A DNA stretch of 64,000 nt, taken from contig CM071929.1 in assembly GCA_016081115.2 (NCBI GenBank), positions 620,001 to 684,000 on the forward strand. The letters run 5' to 3'. Shown in pieces: positions 23,801-33,897 of the stretch (the first letter of the stretch is position 1; every line of letters starts with the position of its first letter). The stretch comes from Rehmannia glutinosa. Lineage: Eukaryota; Streptophyta; Magnoliopsida; Lamiales; Orobanchaceae. Under the pieces are notes generated by a model that made no database searches, was not told the origin of the DNA, and saw only the letters and a list, made by a program, of their open reading frames with translations. Both the position numbers and the translations under genes were made by a program.

Positions 23801-25396
23801 ATGTCCGTGATGATGCTTTTGAAAAACATTTCCATAGACCGATCAGTCATTCCAACAGATACCATCGTTCAGCAGACTTTGACTTTGATCTTTGCTTGGC
23901 CGACAACCGAGACGGAGGTAATGGTGAGGTTCGAGAAGTGTTCAAGACTATATTTGCGGAGATAGAGAAGATGGAAAGGCACCAGGCCTCATTAGACATA
24001 CGGATGGATAACCGAGATGCTAATCTTATCGCCGATCTGCATGGAATCATAGTCAGGATCCTGAAATGGTGGCAACAAAGCAGACAATGCGCGTTGAACA
24101 AGTTCGATATTTCAAAGCATTATACAATAAGATCTAATCTGGAGCACCGACAATGCTTGACATGAAGAAGAGGATGCAAGAAAACATTGATAGAATGCAT
24201 ACCTCTCATACCACGAAATGGAGAGCTGCTGCTTGAATTTCATCGAAAATAACTTATGCGCATAGAGGAGAACATGAATGAAAAATTTAGCATTCTTATG
24301 GCTGAAATGAAGTTGGTGACAGCTGAATCCCACGCCACTCGCTCGAATTTCGAGCAAAGATACTCGCAGTGTGAGAATCCAAACGAACTCAACTATCGAT
24401 CGCCTAGATTTCATGCTTGCGGCATGTTTCAGGGTTCCTCTCTCCTTTAATGATGCCAAAAGGGGAAAGAGGAATACCTAAAGACGTTGAAAGGATCCAT
24501 GGTGAGAAGAAGGATGCATTTGGGAAGGAGAAGACAGTGAAGAATAGAGAAAAGAAAAGAAGGGAAAATCTGTTGAGGGGGAAGGTTCGAAAGATATGAC
24601 TTTAATGGTTGCTAAAACCCTCAACAAGGACTTGTCACGGTGACATAATCAAGCAAACTTCCGTGACTCTGCTTTGCTCCAACACTCTTTGTGCCCATGT
24701 CCGAGAAGAAAAAGATAGTAGAAGCGAGAGATGACGGAGATTGAAAGAAAAATGGATGCCCGTGCGATGGACATACTTTTGAAATAATACGGAGGCATTC
24801 GGCAGAAGAGACACTAATGCCATTTCGACGTCGGAATCGAGCCGAGATCCGTTGATGAATTCAAGACGCCGCATCCGAGGGATACTTGAGAACATGACCA
24901 TGGCCCAAGCACGGGACTTGTATTAGGAAAAAGGCCTCAAGTGTGTGAAGAAGGCGACAAGTGTGCAGACTCTCCTAGCAATCACTCTGCTTTGGTCACT
25001 CTCTTGGTCACTCTCTTTGGAAAGAAGAAGGCCCCAAAGACAATACACACCCAAGGGAAGAGGTAGAAAGTGGAGGAAGAGGTTTCAAACCTAGACCTCT
25101 ACCCAAAAACATCGAGTATATAGATCCAGGGAAGAAATGAGGGATCTATTGGGCTGGTTTTGACGAAGTAGCCAACTTGCAAGTGGCCAAGAATAATGCT
25201 GAGTATGTAAAGAGAATCGAAGAAGAAAATAAAAGACAAACTCATTTGTGTGGGAAGAGAGACAAAGAGAAAAAGAAGAGATGAAGTGCCGAGAAAAGCC
25301 TATGAGAAAAAGAAAGCAGCTGAAGAAGAGAAGAAGAGAAAAAGGTCAGAAGACGACATAGCTGATGAAGAAAGAAGGAGGCAGCGAAGGAGATGA
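20881..25396 (+). pseudogene. ORF3, extra coding region downstream of pol, Sirevirus copy 1
   Basis: The start is ATG at 20881 (MASTYDFVKLGKQIHT). The first 250 codons include FVKKIARKWRSL, a segment with VNADVHDEGIKSSVHGKEL, KMLDIVAKCVDIKFGSFNQL and KTKLIVMAAIIEEKKVNWAE, then SFGGS. This pattern resembles the plant-specific 'putative plant transposon protein' domain often found next to plant retrotransposons; that match is from memory and needs a profile search. The next part is Lys/Arg/Pro-rich, then charged and Ser-rich. The C-terminus (about 25150-25394) is strongly helical (NAEYVKRIEEENKRQT then KKRKRSEDD), a probable coiled coil, ending RRQRRR and stop at 25394-25396. The position matches env-like ORFs of some Sireviruses, but I see no signal peptide or membrane segment. 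About 1500 codons with many shifts. Confidence 0.7.
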
Positions 25397-25668
25397 AGTG
25401 TTGTTGTCCACCCCTTCATGTAATTTACTTTTGTAAATGCATAAGTATGTAAGTCTTCTGTACATTGAATAAGAAATTTGTAATTTCTCTATTTTTGCGT
25501 AGACATAGATGTTTGCTCTGATACACTTTGTAAACAGCTGTGTAAAGGACAAGAATGTTATGATCAATAAAAAGATTGATTCTACGCATACATTCTCTGT
25601 TACTGCACTACATGTATGTATCTTTGATATTTACATTTTGTATGTATGCTTTAAGTTTTGGCATCATC
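25397..25668 (+). other. 3' UTR of Sirevirus copy 1
   Basis: A short AT-rich stretch from the ORF3 stop to the polypurine tract, without coding signal. The matching interval in copy 2 is 33637-33897. Confidence 0.6.
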
Positions 25669-25681
25669 AAAAAGGGGAAAT
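25669..25681 (+). promoter_or_regulatory. Polypurine tract of copy 1
   Basis: AAAAAGGGGAAAT directly precedes TGTTGGG, preceded by GGCATCATC. This is the standard Sirevirus tract and copy 2 has the same (33622-33636, minus). Confidence 0.85.
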
Positions 25682-27195
25682 TGTTGGGAAATTTATTGTT
25701 TAGATTTTGATGAATGCCATGTAAAACTTAGAGTAGAAAGTTGGCACCCCATTTTCTTTGTATTTTGCATTGTAATAGATAGGGTTGTTCAAGGTGAGTC
25801 AAGTCGCCTATGCCTAAAATATGCAAGAAGTCAACTGGAAACTAGAATGAAGACTCATTTGTGAGGCGGTGAGTATGGAAAGTAAGAGAAGACAGAACTC
25901 GATCGGAGAAGTATCGGTGAGATGTAGGTGTGTGAAGTGCCGGTCAAGTCAACCCAAGATAGCCAAGTCTCAAGTTGAAATGACGGATGAGTCATCCAAT
26001 AATTGGGAGCCGACTCAAGTCATCCAGGGGAAGTTAAGGAATCGTAGTCAAGTCAAGGCAATCAAAAAGGATCCGTTTACGTAAGTCAAGAAAGTTACTT
26101 AAATAGTAATATTTCCATGCCGCAATATTCTAAAGTGCTCGATCCCGAGCGTGTGCAAAAGAAATAAACCAATGGGAGGCACTTTGCACCGTGTCGCTCG
26201 AAAAAGTGAAGGTTCATTTAATACGAGGAAATGTCAATTTCAAGGATCGCAACAAGACAAGACCACAAGTGTCCTTTGAAAATTAGCCTATCTCTTCAAC
26301 GGCGATTTTCAAAAGAACACTATAAAAGTGATGAATCAATTTGAGAAAAGGTTGCATTGTATACCAAAACTACGAACATTCAAGATGTAACCAAGTAAAA
26401 ATATTGTCAAGTTATTCAAGAAAATCCTCAAGCCCAAACTTCAAAGAAAATCAATCCAACACTTACCCGTGAAGGAAAGACAACTTCAATCAGTTGAAGA
26501 GGAAACATTTGAAGAATCAAGGGGTCTACATTCCACAGAGGATTGTAGAAAGGTTCAAGGTCGAACCAGTCTCAAGCTATTGGAGGGCTTCGTGATCAAA
26601 TCCAAGAAACTTGAGCAAGTAAGTTGTAGTAGCAAGGCCTGCCCTGTGAAGAAGCGAGTCGGATGAGAAGCATTTGTGTGACCAAGGCATCTCAGATCGA
26701 GTCCCAAAGGATCAAGTCACTTTGTGTGATCAAGACTTGCATCCTGGATCGTTAACCACTTTGTACTCGATCAATACTTAGTGGATTCCTCCAGGAGTTG
26801 GAGAAGAGAGGAGTAGAAGAATTACTCCATCTTGAACCTCTATAAAATTAATTGTGTCATTTACATTTCAAAGCATTTCATTTCTCGCATATTACATTAT
26901 ATCTGGCTGATAATTTGCATTCAACCGATAATTAACAAATGCTAAAATCAAGTGTTAAAACAAACTTAAACCAAATTCAAGGGTGTTAAGTCTCGCTGAA
27001 AATCTCATCACAACCAAGTTAAGGTTTAGACTAAACAATGAGTTATTCTATCAATGACTCAACCGAGTCGTTGAGTGGCTAACTCTATTTGGTTAATCGA
27101 CTTAGTTGTCCACCAAGGACTTATTTGTGTATTTAACTCGAAATATTTTAAAAAAGGACTAAATTTAAAAAGTTGGTAAGGTTTATTCAACCCCT
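25682..27195 (+). repeat. 3' LTR of Sirevirus copy 1, truncated
   Basis: It begins TGTTGGGAAATTTATTG as in the 5' LTR and aligns to it until GGTTTATTCAACCCC at about 27194. The last 50 or so bases (CTTCTAAACC through GACCTACA) are missing and gypsy gag sequence follows directly. It has a TATA box at 26321-26328. Confidence 0.88.
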
Positions 27196-27480
27196 AAATG
27201 AAGAGTGTGTCATCGACTACATCAATCGTTGGGAAACTTAAGCTTCAATCGCGAAGATCAACCGTCGGAAGCTTCGCAATTGAGATGTGCATCCAAGGAA
27301 TGAATTGGGGTCTATGCTACATACTTCAAGAGGATCAAGCCAAAAACTTTTGAAGAATTAGCCACGCGTGCATATGCCATCGAGATAAGCATGAACGCCG
27401 ATGAACAAGAATACCCAAGTAATATTGATGACGATGAAGGTGAAAAAGCTGAGCATGCGGGCAATGAAAGTTGACTCTTA
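27196..27480 (+). pseudogene. Ty3/gypsy gag remnant, Tat/Athila type
   Basis: The plus strand reads NEECVIDYINRWETLS, SAIEMCIQGMNWGL and FEELATRAYAIEISMNADE with two small shifts. The D-Y-I-N-R-W and F-E-E-L-A-T-R-A pattern belongs to the retrotransposon Gag domain of Tat/Athila-type gypsy elements. Both ends are cut: the left by the truncated Sirevirus LTR, the right by passage into a tandem repeat. No protease or RT follows, so pol is missing. Confidence 0.8.
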
Positions 27481-27530
27481 AAAATTCCGGCAAATAAAGC
27501 TCCTTGACGAGAGCTAAAAAATCCCATATG

Positions 27531-28125
27531 GCTCCTAGATACGAGCATAAACTATCTAAATATGTTAAATAAATTCTTCTCAAATGCTCATTGATAAGAG
27601 CCTAAACTATCAACAACACTCATTGACATGAGTATATAAAGTTCATATCCCAAAATCAAATGATTACTCATTAATACGAGTATAAACTATCAATATGTCT
27701 CAAATTCAAATAAATACTCCTTGATACGAGTATAAACTATCAATATATCTCAAATTCAAATGATTACTCCTTGATACAGTATAAACTATCAATTTGTCTC
27801 AAATTCAAACGATTACTCCTTAATACGAGTATAAACTATCAAAGATATATCAAACTCAAACGATTACTCCTTGATACGAGTATAAACTATCGGATATATC
27901 AAACTCAAGTGAATACTCCTGGATACGAGTGTAAACTATCAACATGTCTCAAAACTCAAGTGAATACTCCTTGATACGAGTGTAAACTATCAACATGTCT
28001 CAAACTCAAATGAAGACTCCTTGATATGAGAATAAACTGTCTATAAATTCAAAAACTCTCTGAAATGAGTATAAATTATCTACATATTCAAGAGCTCTTT
28101 GATGAGTATAAACTATCTATGTGCT
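27531..28125 (+). repeat. Tandem repeat, about 50-bp unit, roughly 12 copies
   Basis: The unit contains ACTCCTTGATACGAGTATAA then ACTATCAA, a variable ATGTCTC and AAATTCAAATGATT. Successive ACTCC starts are at about 27666, 27716, 27766 and 27815, so the period is 49-50 bp. The outer copies are more diverged and shorter. It sits just before a polypurine tract and LTR, where Tat/Ogre gypsy elements are known to carry variable tandem arrays. Confidence 0.85.
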
Positions 28126-28193
28126 TCAAATTGATCCCAAGTGAAATTATTTCGCGATTCATTCATTCCATGACATGTTGTCTGTGAACAAAT

Positions 28194-28206
28194 CGCGAGG
28201 GGCATT
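28194..28206 (+). promoter_or_regulatory. Polypurine tract of the Tat-like gypsy element
   Basis: GCGAGGGGCAT directly precedes TGTAAACACC, the usual PPT-LTR border of this group. Confidence 0.65.
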
Positions 28207-29066
28207 TGTAAACACCTAAATTTTGCCAAATATTTGCTATTGTCAAAATCTTCAATATTGGCCATCAAGGTAAGATCTTGCAAATAAGTAAGTGATTTAC
28301 CAATATTTTGGTAAATAGATCAAGTCAAATCAAATCAAATCTCAATCTGGTAATTATGGAAAGATATGCAAGACAAATCATGATTGGCCAATCAAATCAC
28401 CCCGTTTCATCCGACAATTATGGCAAGAATTCTCATCCTACACCTATAAATAGAGGCCCTCTTCATACTTCATGGACACACAATTCAAATAGAAGAAATC
28501 CAAGCAAAAGCGGTGGAGAAAATTTTCTCAAGTCAAGAAGGACAAATTCAAGGAGATCCACGGTGTTCAAGGCGCAATTCAAGGCGTTCATCGCGAGTCG
28601 CTCAAATTTAGCGTTTGATTCGAGATTAAGCTTTCAAGCCCTCGAGTTAACTTTATTGAAGTCAAATCCATCTTGGAGGAAGATCGCAGAGTCAAATCCA
28701 CCAAGAAGGTCTCAAGTTTAAAAGTCAAAGATCGTCAAATAGATCAGCCCAGCCCTCAATTAACGTTATTGAAAACCAAAATCAAGCTCAAAGTACATCA
28801 GCGACGTATCTACCTTGAAGTTTCAAATATTGTTTTTGAAGAGAAGAATGAGAGGATTATTAGGAATTGTACTCCTTTTATTTCATTTGATTTAATAAAT
28901 TTTATTTGTATTACTTTTTCTTGTTTATATTATTTGTAGACAAGAAATTTGTGTTACAATAACTTTCCGATTAATCATATAAATAGATAAGTTCCTTAGA
29001 GTTTAAAAATCTACAAGTTATTCTAGGTCGAATGGAAAAACATGAATAATAAGCGAGGTCGGGTTA
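28207..29066 (+). repeat. 3' LTR of a Tat-like gypsy element, cut by the chromovirus
   Basis: It starts TGTAAACACCTAAATTTTGCC, typical of Tat/Ogre LTRs, and has a TATA box TATAAATAG at 28445-28453 followed by AGGCCCTCTTCAT. It continues to 29066, where the chromovirus LTR begins. I cannot identify its right half with confidence after 53207. A plus-strand frame at 28308-28721 is incidental LTR sequence. Confidence 0.65.
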
Positions 29067-29202
29067 TGTAACGACCCAATTTTATAAAATTAAAGTATTC
29101 TAAAAATATTTTTAAGAAAACATAAATTTATAAATTAAAGTGATCCCAATAATGATCATAAAGTTGATTTAGAATTTTAATTCTTATGGAAAAAAAATAA
29201 TG

Positions 29203-29264
<62 letters not shown>
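29203..29264. repeat. (AAT)n microsatellite in the chromovirus 3' LTR
   Basis: About 20 perfect AAT units. The 5' LTR has an array of almost the same length at 49666-49726, so it was present at insertion. Confidence 0.95.
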
Positions 29265-29266
<2 letters not shown>

Positions 29267-29901
29267 ATCTTCCAAATTAAACCTTCAACAGATTGTTCCA
29301 AACATAAACCGGAAAAATTAAAGACATAAATCTAAATATTTAGTCCAATCACAATTATTTAAAATATAAATATAGCATGATTTATTCCACCATCCACAAC
29401 ATCATATCCTCAGTCGGATTCCTCAACCTCGAAAGTCATGATAATAATAGGGGTGAGCTTCATCTCGCTTCAAGAGGGACATATCTGTCAATATTTAATA
29501 TAACATGAAAAGTATTCACATAATTACAACAATAAATTCATTCATTTCCTCTTTTTCCTCGATTGGCCAATTCGCATATAGCATTTCGGGTTCACCCCGA
29601 AGATACGTTTTATCCGGAGCCTTTTCATAGCCTTTAGCTTATATGAATTATTTACTCTTGATATATATTTCAATCAATGAAGTATAATCGTGAAACATTA
29701 AATAAAGACAAATAATATAGAAAATCCCTACCTTAATAATCGCAGATATTTGATGTAGAAAAATGAACAATAAAAGTCCTAGTCCTCGACCCTTTGTTTT
29801 CTACATTAAATAAAATTATAATTAATATGTGATTTTAATAAATCAAACTAATTAATGAAATAATTTGTGAAAAATATTGAAAAAGGGCTTGTGATTTGTG
29901 A

Positions 29902-29925
29902 ATATATATATATATATATATATAT
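29902..29925. repeat. (TA)n microsatellite in the chromovirus 3' LTR
   Basis: Twelve TA units; the 5' LTR copy is slightly longer (50362-50391). Confidence 0.9.
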
Positions 29926-30139
29926 GAAACTTGAAGTAGAAAAATACTTATACCTTATAATTATTATAATTGTGGTGTAAAATTATGTATGAAATTATAC
30001 CTATTTATAGTAATTAATATTAACCCTAAAGACTCTAAAATAACCCCTAAACTCACCCCTAAACTCACCCCTAAACTAACCCTAGCTAACCTCTAATATA
30101 ACCCCTATTTATTATATATATATATTTTTTGTTATCACA

Positions 30140-30152
30140 TTCTACTCTCCTT
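30140..30152 (-). promoter_or_regulatory. Polypurine tract of the chromovirus
   Basis: The minus strand reads AAGGAGAGTAGAA directly before the LTR start TGTGATAACA. Confidence 0.75.
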
Positions 30153-30179
30153 AAATAAAAATTCGTCCTCAAAATTCGA

Positions 30180-31560
30180 TATCTTACCGGAATTGACAAA
30201 CTTGGGTACTTGACACGAATCTCTTATTCACGCTCCCAAGTAGCTTCATTTCGCCATGACGTCTCCATTGTACTTTGATCGAGCAATATCTTTATTTCTC
30301 AAATGGTGAATCTTGCGTTCCAAAAAGCGACTTACGGTGCTTCCTCATAAGTTAAATCATTGTTGATTATCGAGATCCTTATAATTCACGATGTGACTTG
30401 AATCGTGAAGCGTCTTTCTTAGCATAGAGACGTGAAAAACATTGTGCACACTTGATAGACTCGGTGGTAATGCTAGGTGATAAGCTAAATCTCCAACTCG
30501 TGTAAGGATTTCAAATGGACCAATATATCTCGGTTTCAACTTCCCCTTTTTGCCAAATCGAATAACACCTTTGATAGGAGCTACTTTCGAGGAAATACGT
30601 TTTCTCCTCATCAAATTGTATATGTTTTCTCCGTCAATCAAAGATACGACTTTTGTCTATCTTGAGCCTATTTTGATTCGATCTTGTATCATAGCTATCT
30701 TCTCAACAGTTTGCCTAATTTTTCTTTCACCAACTTCGCTCCAATACAATTGTGATCCACATTTTTTCCGTACAACGCCTCGTATGGAGCCATCCCAATA
30801 GTCGCTTGATAACTATTGTTATAAGCGAATTCCACCAAAGGTAATAATGTTTCCAATTACTTCCTAAGTCGAGCACACATGCTCTCAACATATCTTCCAA
30901 TATTTGTATAGTCCTTTCAGATCGCCCATCTGTTTGAGGATGATAAGCCGTACTAAAATTTAGCTTTGTTCCCAAGGCACTTTGTAGACTTTTCTAAAAC
31001 TTAGAAGTAAAACACGTATCTTTGTCGAAACAATTGACACGGGAACTCCATGAAGTCTTACTATCTCCTCAATATAAATTTGTGCATATCGCTCCATCTT
31101 GAACGTCATTTTAAGCGGTAAGAAATGAGCCGACTTTGTTAACCGATCTACTACAACCCAAACAGACCTTGTTTCCCTTGGTGATGTGGAAGCCCTACCA
31201 CAAAATCCATAGTTATGTGCTCCCATTTCCATTTCGGAATGTCAAGTGGTTTGAGCAAACCGGATGGTCTTTGGTGTTCGGCTTTAACTTGCGACAAGTT
31301 AAACATTTTTCTACAAAAGTTCCAATATCTCTTTTCATACTTCGCCACCAAAATACTTCTCTTAAATCTCGATACATTTTGGTACCTCCAGTGTGAGTGT
31401 GTACGGCGTCTACAATGAGCTTCTTCGAGAATTTCTTTTCTAAGTCTTTCTTCTTTAGGAACGCATAATCTCCCTTCATAAGTCAAAGTACCATCATTTG
31501 TTATAACAAATCCTTTTACTATCCCTTCACAAGCTTTTACTTTCATTTTGCTCAAAAATT
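30180..31560 (-). pseudogene. Chromovirus integrase with C-terminal chromodomain
   Basis: The zinc-binding part at about 31213-31480 includes ILEEAHCRRRTHSH, YWNFCRKMFNLSQVK and WKWEHITMDFVVGLP, which carries the first catalytic Asp. The second catalytic block is near 31030 in a damaged frame. FSTAYHPQTDGRSERTIQ (30890-30960) carries the catalytic Glu region. The tail shows KPRYIGPFEILTRVGDLAYH and LPPSLSSVHNVFHVSMLRK (30400-30540), the GPY/F module. Downstream, in broken frames at 30190-30340, NEATWERE and KYPSL mark a chromodomain. Chromodomains bind methylated histone H3 and steer integration to heterochromatin, which fits this nest. Confidence 0.88.
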
Positions 31561-32046
31561 TATCTCGAGGTTGAGCTTTTATCTTCTCTCTCGAGTAGGT
31601 TGCACCACCAAAGATGCTAGTATTATCTCGTGCTTTTGGGTGGCACCACTACTTCAATTCTCATTTCGGTGAATTCTCTCACAAGATGTTCTTGCTCGGA
31701 TATCAAACTTGACATTTCTCCTTTTGTTTCGACTTAATGCATCGGCTACAACATTAGCTTTACCGGATGATAGCTTATAGTGCAATCATAGTCATTCACC
31801 AATTCCAACCACCTTCTTTGCCTCATGTTTAGCTCTTTTTCGAGTAAACAAATATTTCAAGCTTTTGTGGTCGGTGAAGATTTCACATTTCCTCCATATA
31901 GGTAATGGCGCGGATCTTTAATGCATGCACTACAACAACTAACTCTAGGTCATGAGTAGGATAATTTAACTCATTTTGATTTAGTTGTCTTGAGGCGTAG
32001 GCAACCACTTTACCATGTTGCATTAGCACGCATCCTAAGCCTTGTT
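31561..32046 (-). pseudogene. Chromovirus RNase H, 3' part (left of the Sirevirus insertion)
   Basis: The minus strand reads FTDHKSLKYLFT near 31840-31880, NMRQRRWLEL near 31800-31830 and KANVVADALSR near 31730-31765, the standard end of gypsy RNase H. The frame is interrupted by several small shifts. The 5' part continues beyond the copy 2 insertion at 46028. RNase H cleaves the element RNA during cDNA synthesis. Confidence 0.85.
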
Positions 32047-32051
32047 TTGAT

Positions 32052-33621
32052 TGTAGGTCCCAAGGGGTGTGAGTGTAAGGTTTAGAAGGGGGGTTGAATA
32101 AACCTTACCAGATTTTCGATTTAGTCCTTTTAAAAGTTCAAAGTTGATACTACACAATTGTGTGTCTAGGTGGACAGACCAATTTAGTTAATCGTAGAGT
32201 TAGTCACTCAACAGACTCGACCGATTTGTTGATAAAATAACTCATTTGTTAAGACTAAATTAGCTCATCGTGGTTTGTTTATAGCGGAAGACTTAACACC
32301 CTTAAGTTTGGTTTAGTAGAGATTTAAAGCTTGATTTAGTACTTAGAAATTATCTAATGGATAGCAAATATGTCGTGAGAATTAAACAAATATGATGCGG
32401 GAATTAAAGTCTTTGAAATGTAAATGACACGATAAGTTTTTATAGAGGTTCGAAGATGGGGTAATTCTTCTACTCCTCTCTTCTCCAACTCTGGAGGAAT
32501 CCACTAGGTATTGATCGAGTATACAAAGTGGTAGAGTCAGATACAAGTCTTGATCACACGGTGACTTGATCCTTTGGGACTCGTCTCGAGACGCCTTGAT
32601 CACTCGGTGGCTTCTCGTGACGACTCGGCTTCTTCACAGGGTAGCTTTGCCTTGCTACTACTGACCCACTTGCTCAAGCTCTTTGGATTTGATCACAAAG
32701 CCCTCCAAAAGCTCAAGACTTGGTTCAACCTTGAACCTTCCTACAATCCTTCGTGGAATGTAGACCCCTTGATTCTTGAGTAATTTCCTCTTCAACTGAT
32801 TGAAGTTATCTTTCCTTCACGGTGAGTGTTGGATTGATGTTATTCGAAGTGTAGGCTTGAGGATTGAGCTTTTAATAACTTGAGAATATTTCAGGTTACA
32901 AAAATGTTTCTTTCTTGCTTGTATAGTCAAGGTAACCTTCGTGTCATGCGTGTCCTTTTCTCGAGTTATTCCTCGGCCTTTTATAGTGAGCTTTCAAAAA
33001 TCGCCCGTTGAAGAGATATGCTTATTTTTAAAGTCACTTGTGGTCGTTGGCTTGTCTTGTTGCGATCCTTGGAATTGCCATTTCCTCGTATGAATTGTTC
33101 TTGACTTTTTTGAGTTCGACACGGTGTAGTACTTCCCATTGGTTTATTCCTTTTGCACGCTTCGGGGTCGAGCACTTCGAGAAAGGTAGCATGGAGATAT
33201 TACTTGTTTAAGTAATTCTCTTGATTTTGGCAACGGATCTTTTTGATTATCTCGACTTATTTGCATTTCCTTGCTTTCCCAGGTAACTTAGAGTCGACTT
33301 CCAATCATTGGATGACTCTTGTCACTTCAACTTGAGACTTGGCTTATCTTGAGTTGACTTGACCGATAATCCTCTCTGTTGCATCTTAGTTGCTCCTTGA
33401 TCGAGTTCCCGTCTTCTCTTCTTTGCCATACTCGGTTGTCTTGCAATGAGTCTTCCTTCTAGTCTCCGGTTGTCTTCTTGCATGTTTGGGCATAGCGACT
33501 TAACTCGGCTTGACCAGCCCTAATTATTACAATGCGGTTTACAACAAAAATTGGGGTGTCAACTTCCTATTCTAGGTTTTACATGGCATTCATCAAAATC
33601 TAAACAATAAATTTCCCAACA
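32052..33621 (-). repeat. 3' LTR of Sirevirus copy 2
   Basis: A 1570-bp LTR, minus-strand TGTTGGGAAATTTATTG to CTTGGGACCTACA. Compared with the 5' LTR (44473-46022) it differs mainly by 1-5 bp gaps, for example ACCTTACCAGATTTT against ACCTTAGATTTT. Confidence 0.93.
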
Positions 33622-33636
33622 ATTTCCCCCTTTTTG
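33622..33636 (-). promoter_or_regulatory. Polypurine tract of copy 2
   Basis: The minus strand reads AAAAAGGGGGAAAT before the LTR and follows GGCATCATC. Confidence 0.85.
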
Positions 33637-33897
33637 ATGATGCCAAAACTTAAAACATTCAAAATGTAAATAGCAAAAGATACAAGAGATAGTGCATTCA
33701 CATAGAATGTATGCGTAGAATCAATCCTTTTATTGATCATAACATTCTTGTTCTTTTACACAATCTTGTTTACAAGGTGTATCGAGCAAACATTTGTCTA
33801 CACAAAAAAATAAAGAATTTACATCTTTATTGCGGAAGAAGACTTACATAGTATGTATTTACATAGTAAAATACATGAAGGGGTGGACAACAACACT

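Larger units (their letters stand above)
13177..27195 (+). mobile_element. Sirevirus-like Ty1/copia element, copy 1 (nearly full length)
   Basis: The order is 5' LTR, primer-binding site, gag, acidic linker, protease, integrase, RT, RNase H, a long extra ORF3 region, polypurine tract and 3' LTR. About 14 kb is large for copia and fits Sireviruses, as do the tract CATCATCAAAAAGGGGAAA, the acidic spacer and extra coding capacity after pol. Two relatives lie in the window: copy 2 (32052-46022, minus) and copy 3 (56865 onward). The 3' LTR lacks its last 50 or so bases, so an adjacent deletion removed one target duplication. Every domain is visible but none is in one uninterrupted frame. Confidence 0.92.
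29067..30139 (-). repeat. 3' LTR of the chromovirus
   Basis: Read on the minus strand it runs from TGTGATAACAAAAAATATA to AATTGGGTCGTTACA, 1073 bp, abutting the tract AAGGAGAGTAGAA. It contains an (AAT)n microsatellite and two (TA)n runs, plus a run of CCCCTAAACTCA repeats at about 30040-30090. Its partner starts at 49530. Confidence 0.85.

Noticed and set aside
27531..28125. Regularly spaced repeat that could suggest a CRISPR array
   Set aside because: The units are head-to-tail 50-bp copies without unique spacers, there are no cas genes, and the context is a plant gypsy element.
28308..28939. Two plus-strand frames of 88-137 codons in the Tat-like LTR
   Set aside because: They lie downstream of a PPT-LTR border, overlap the TATA box and show no domain; regarded as LTR sequence.
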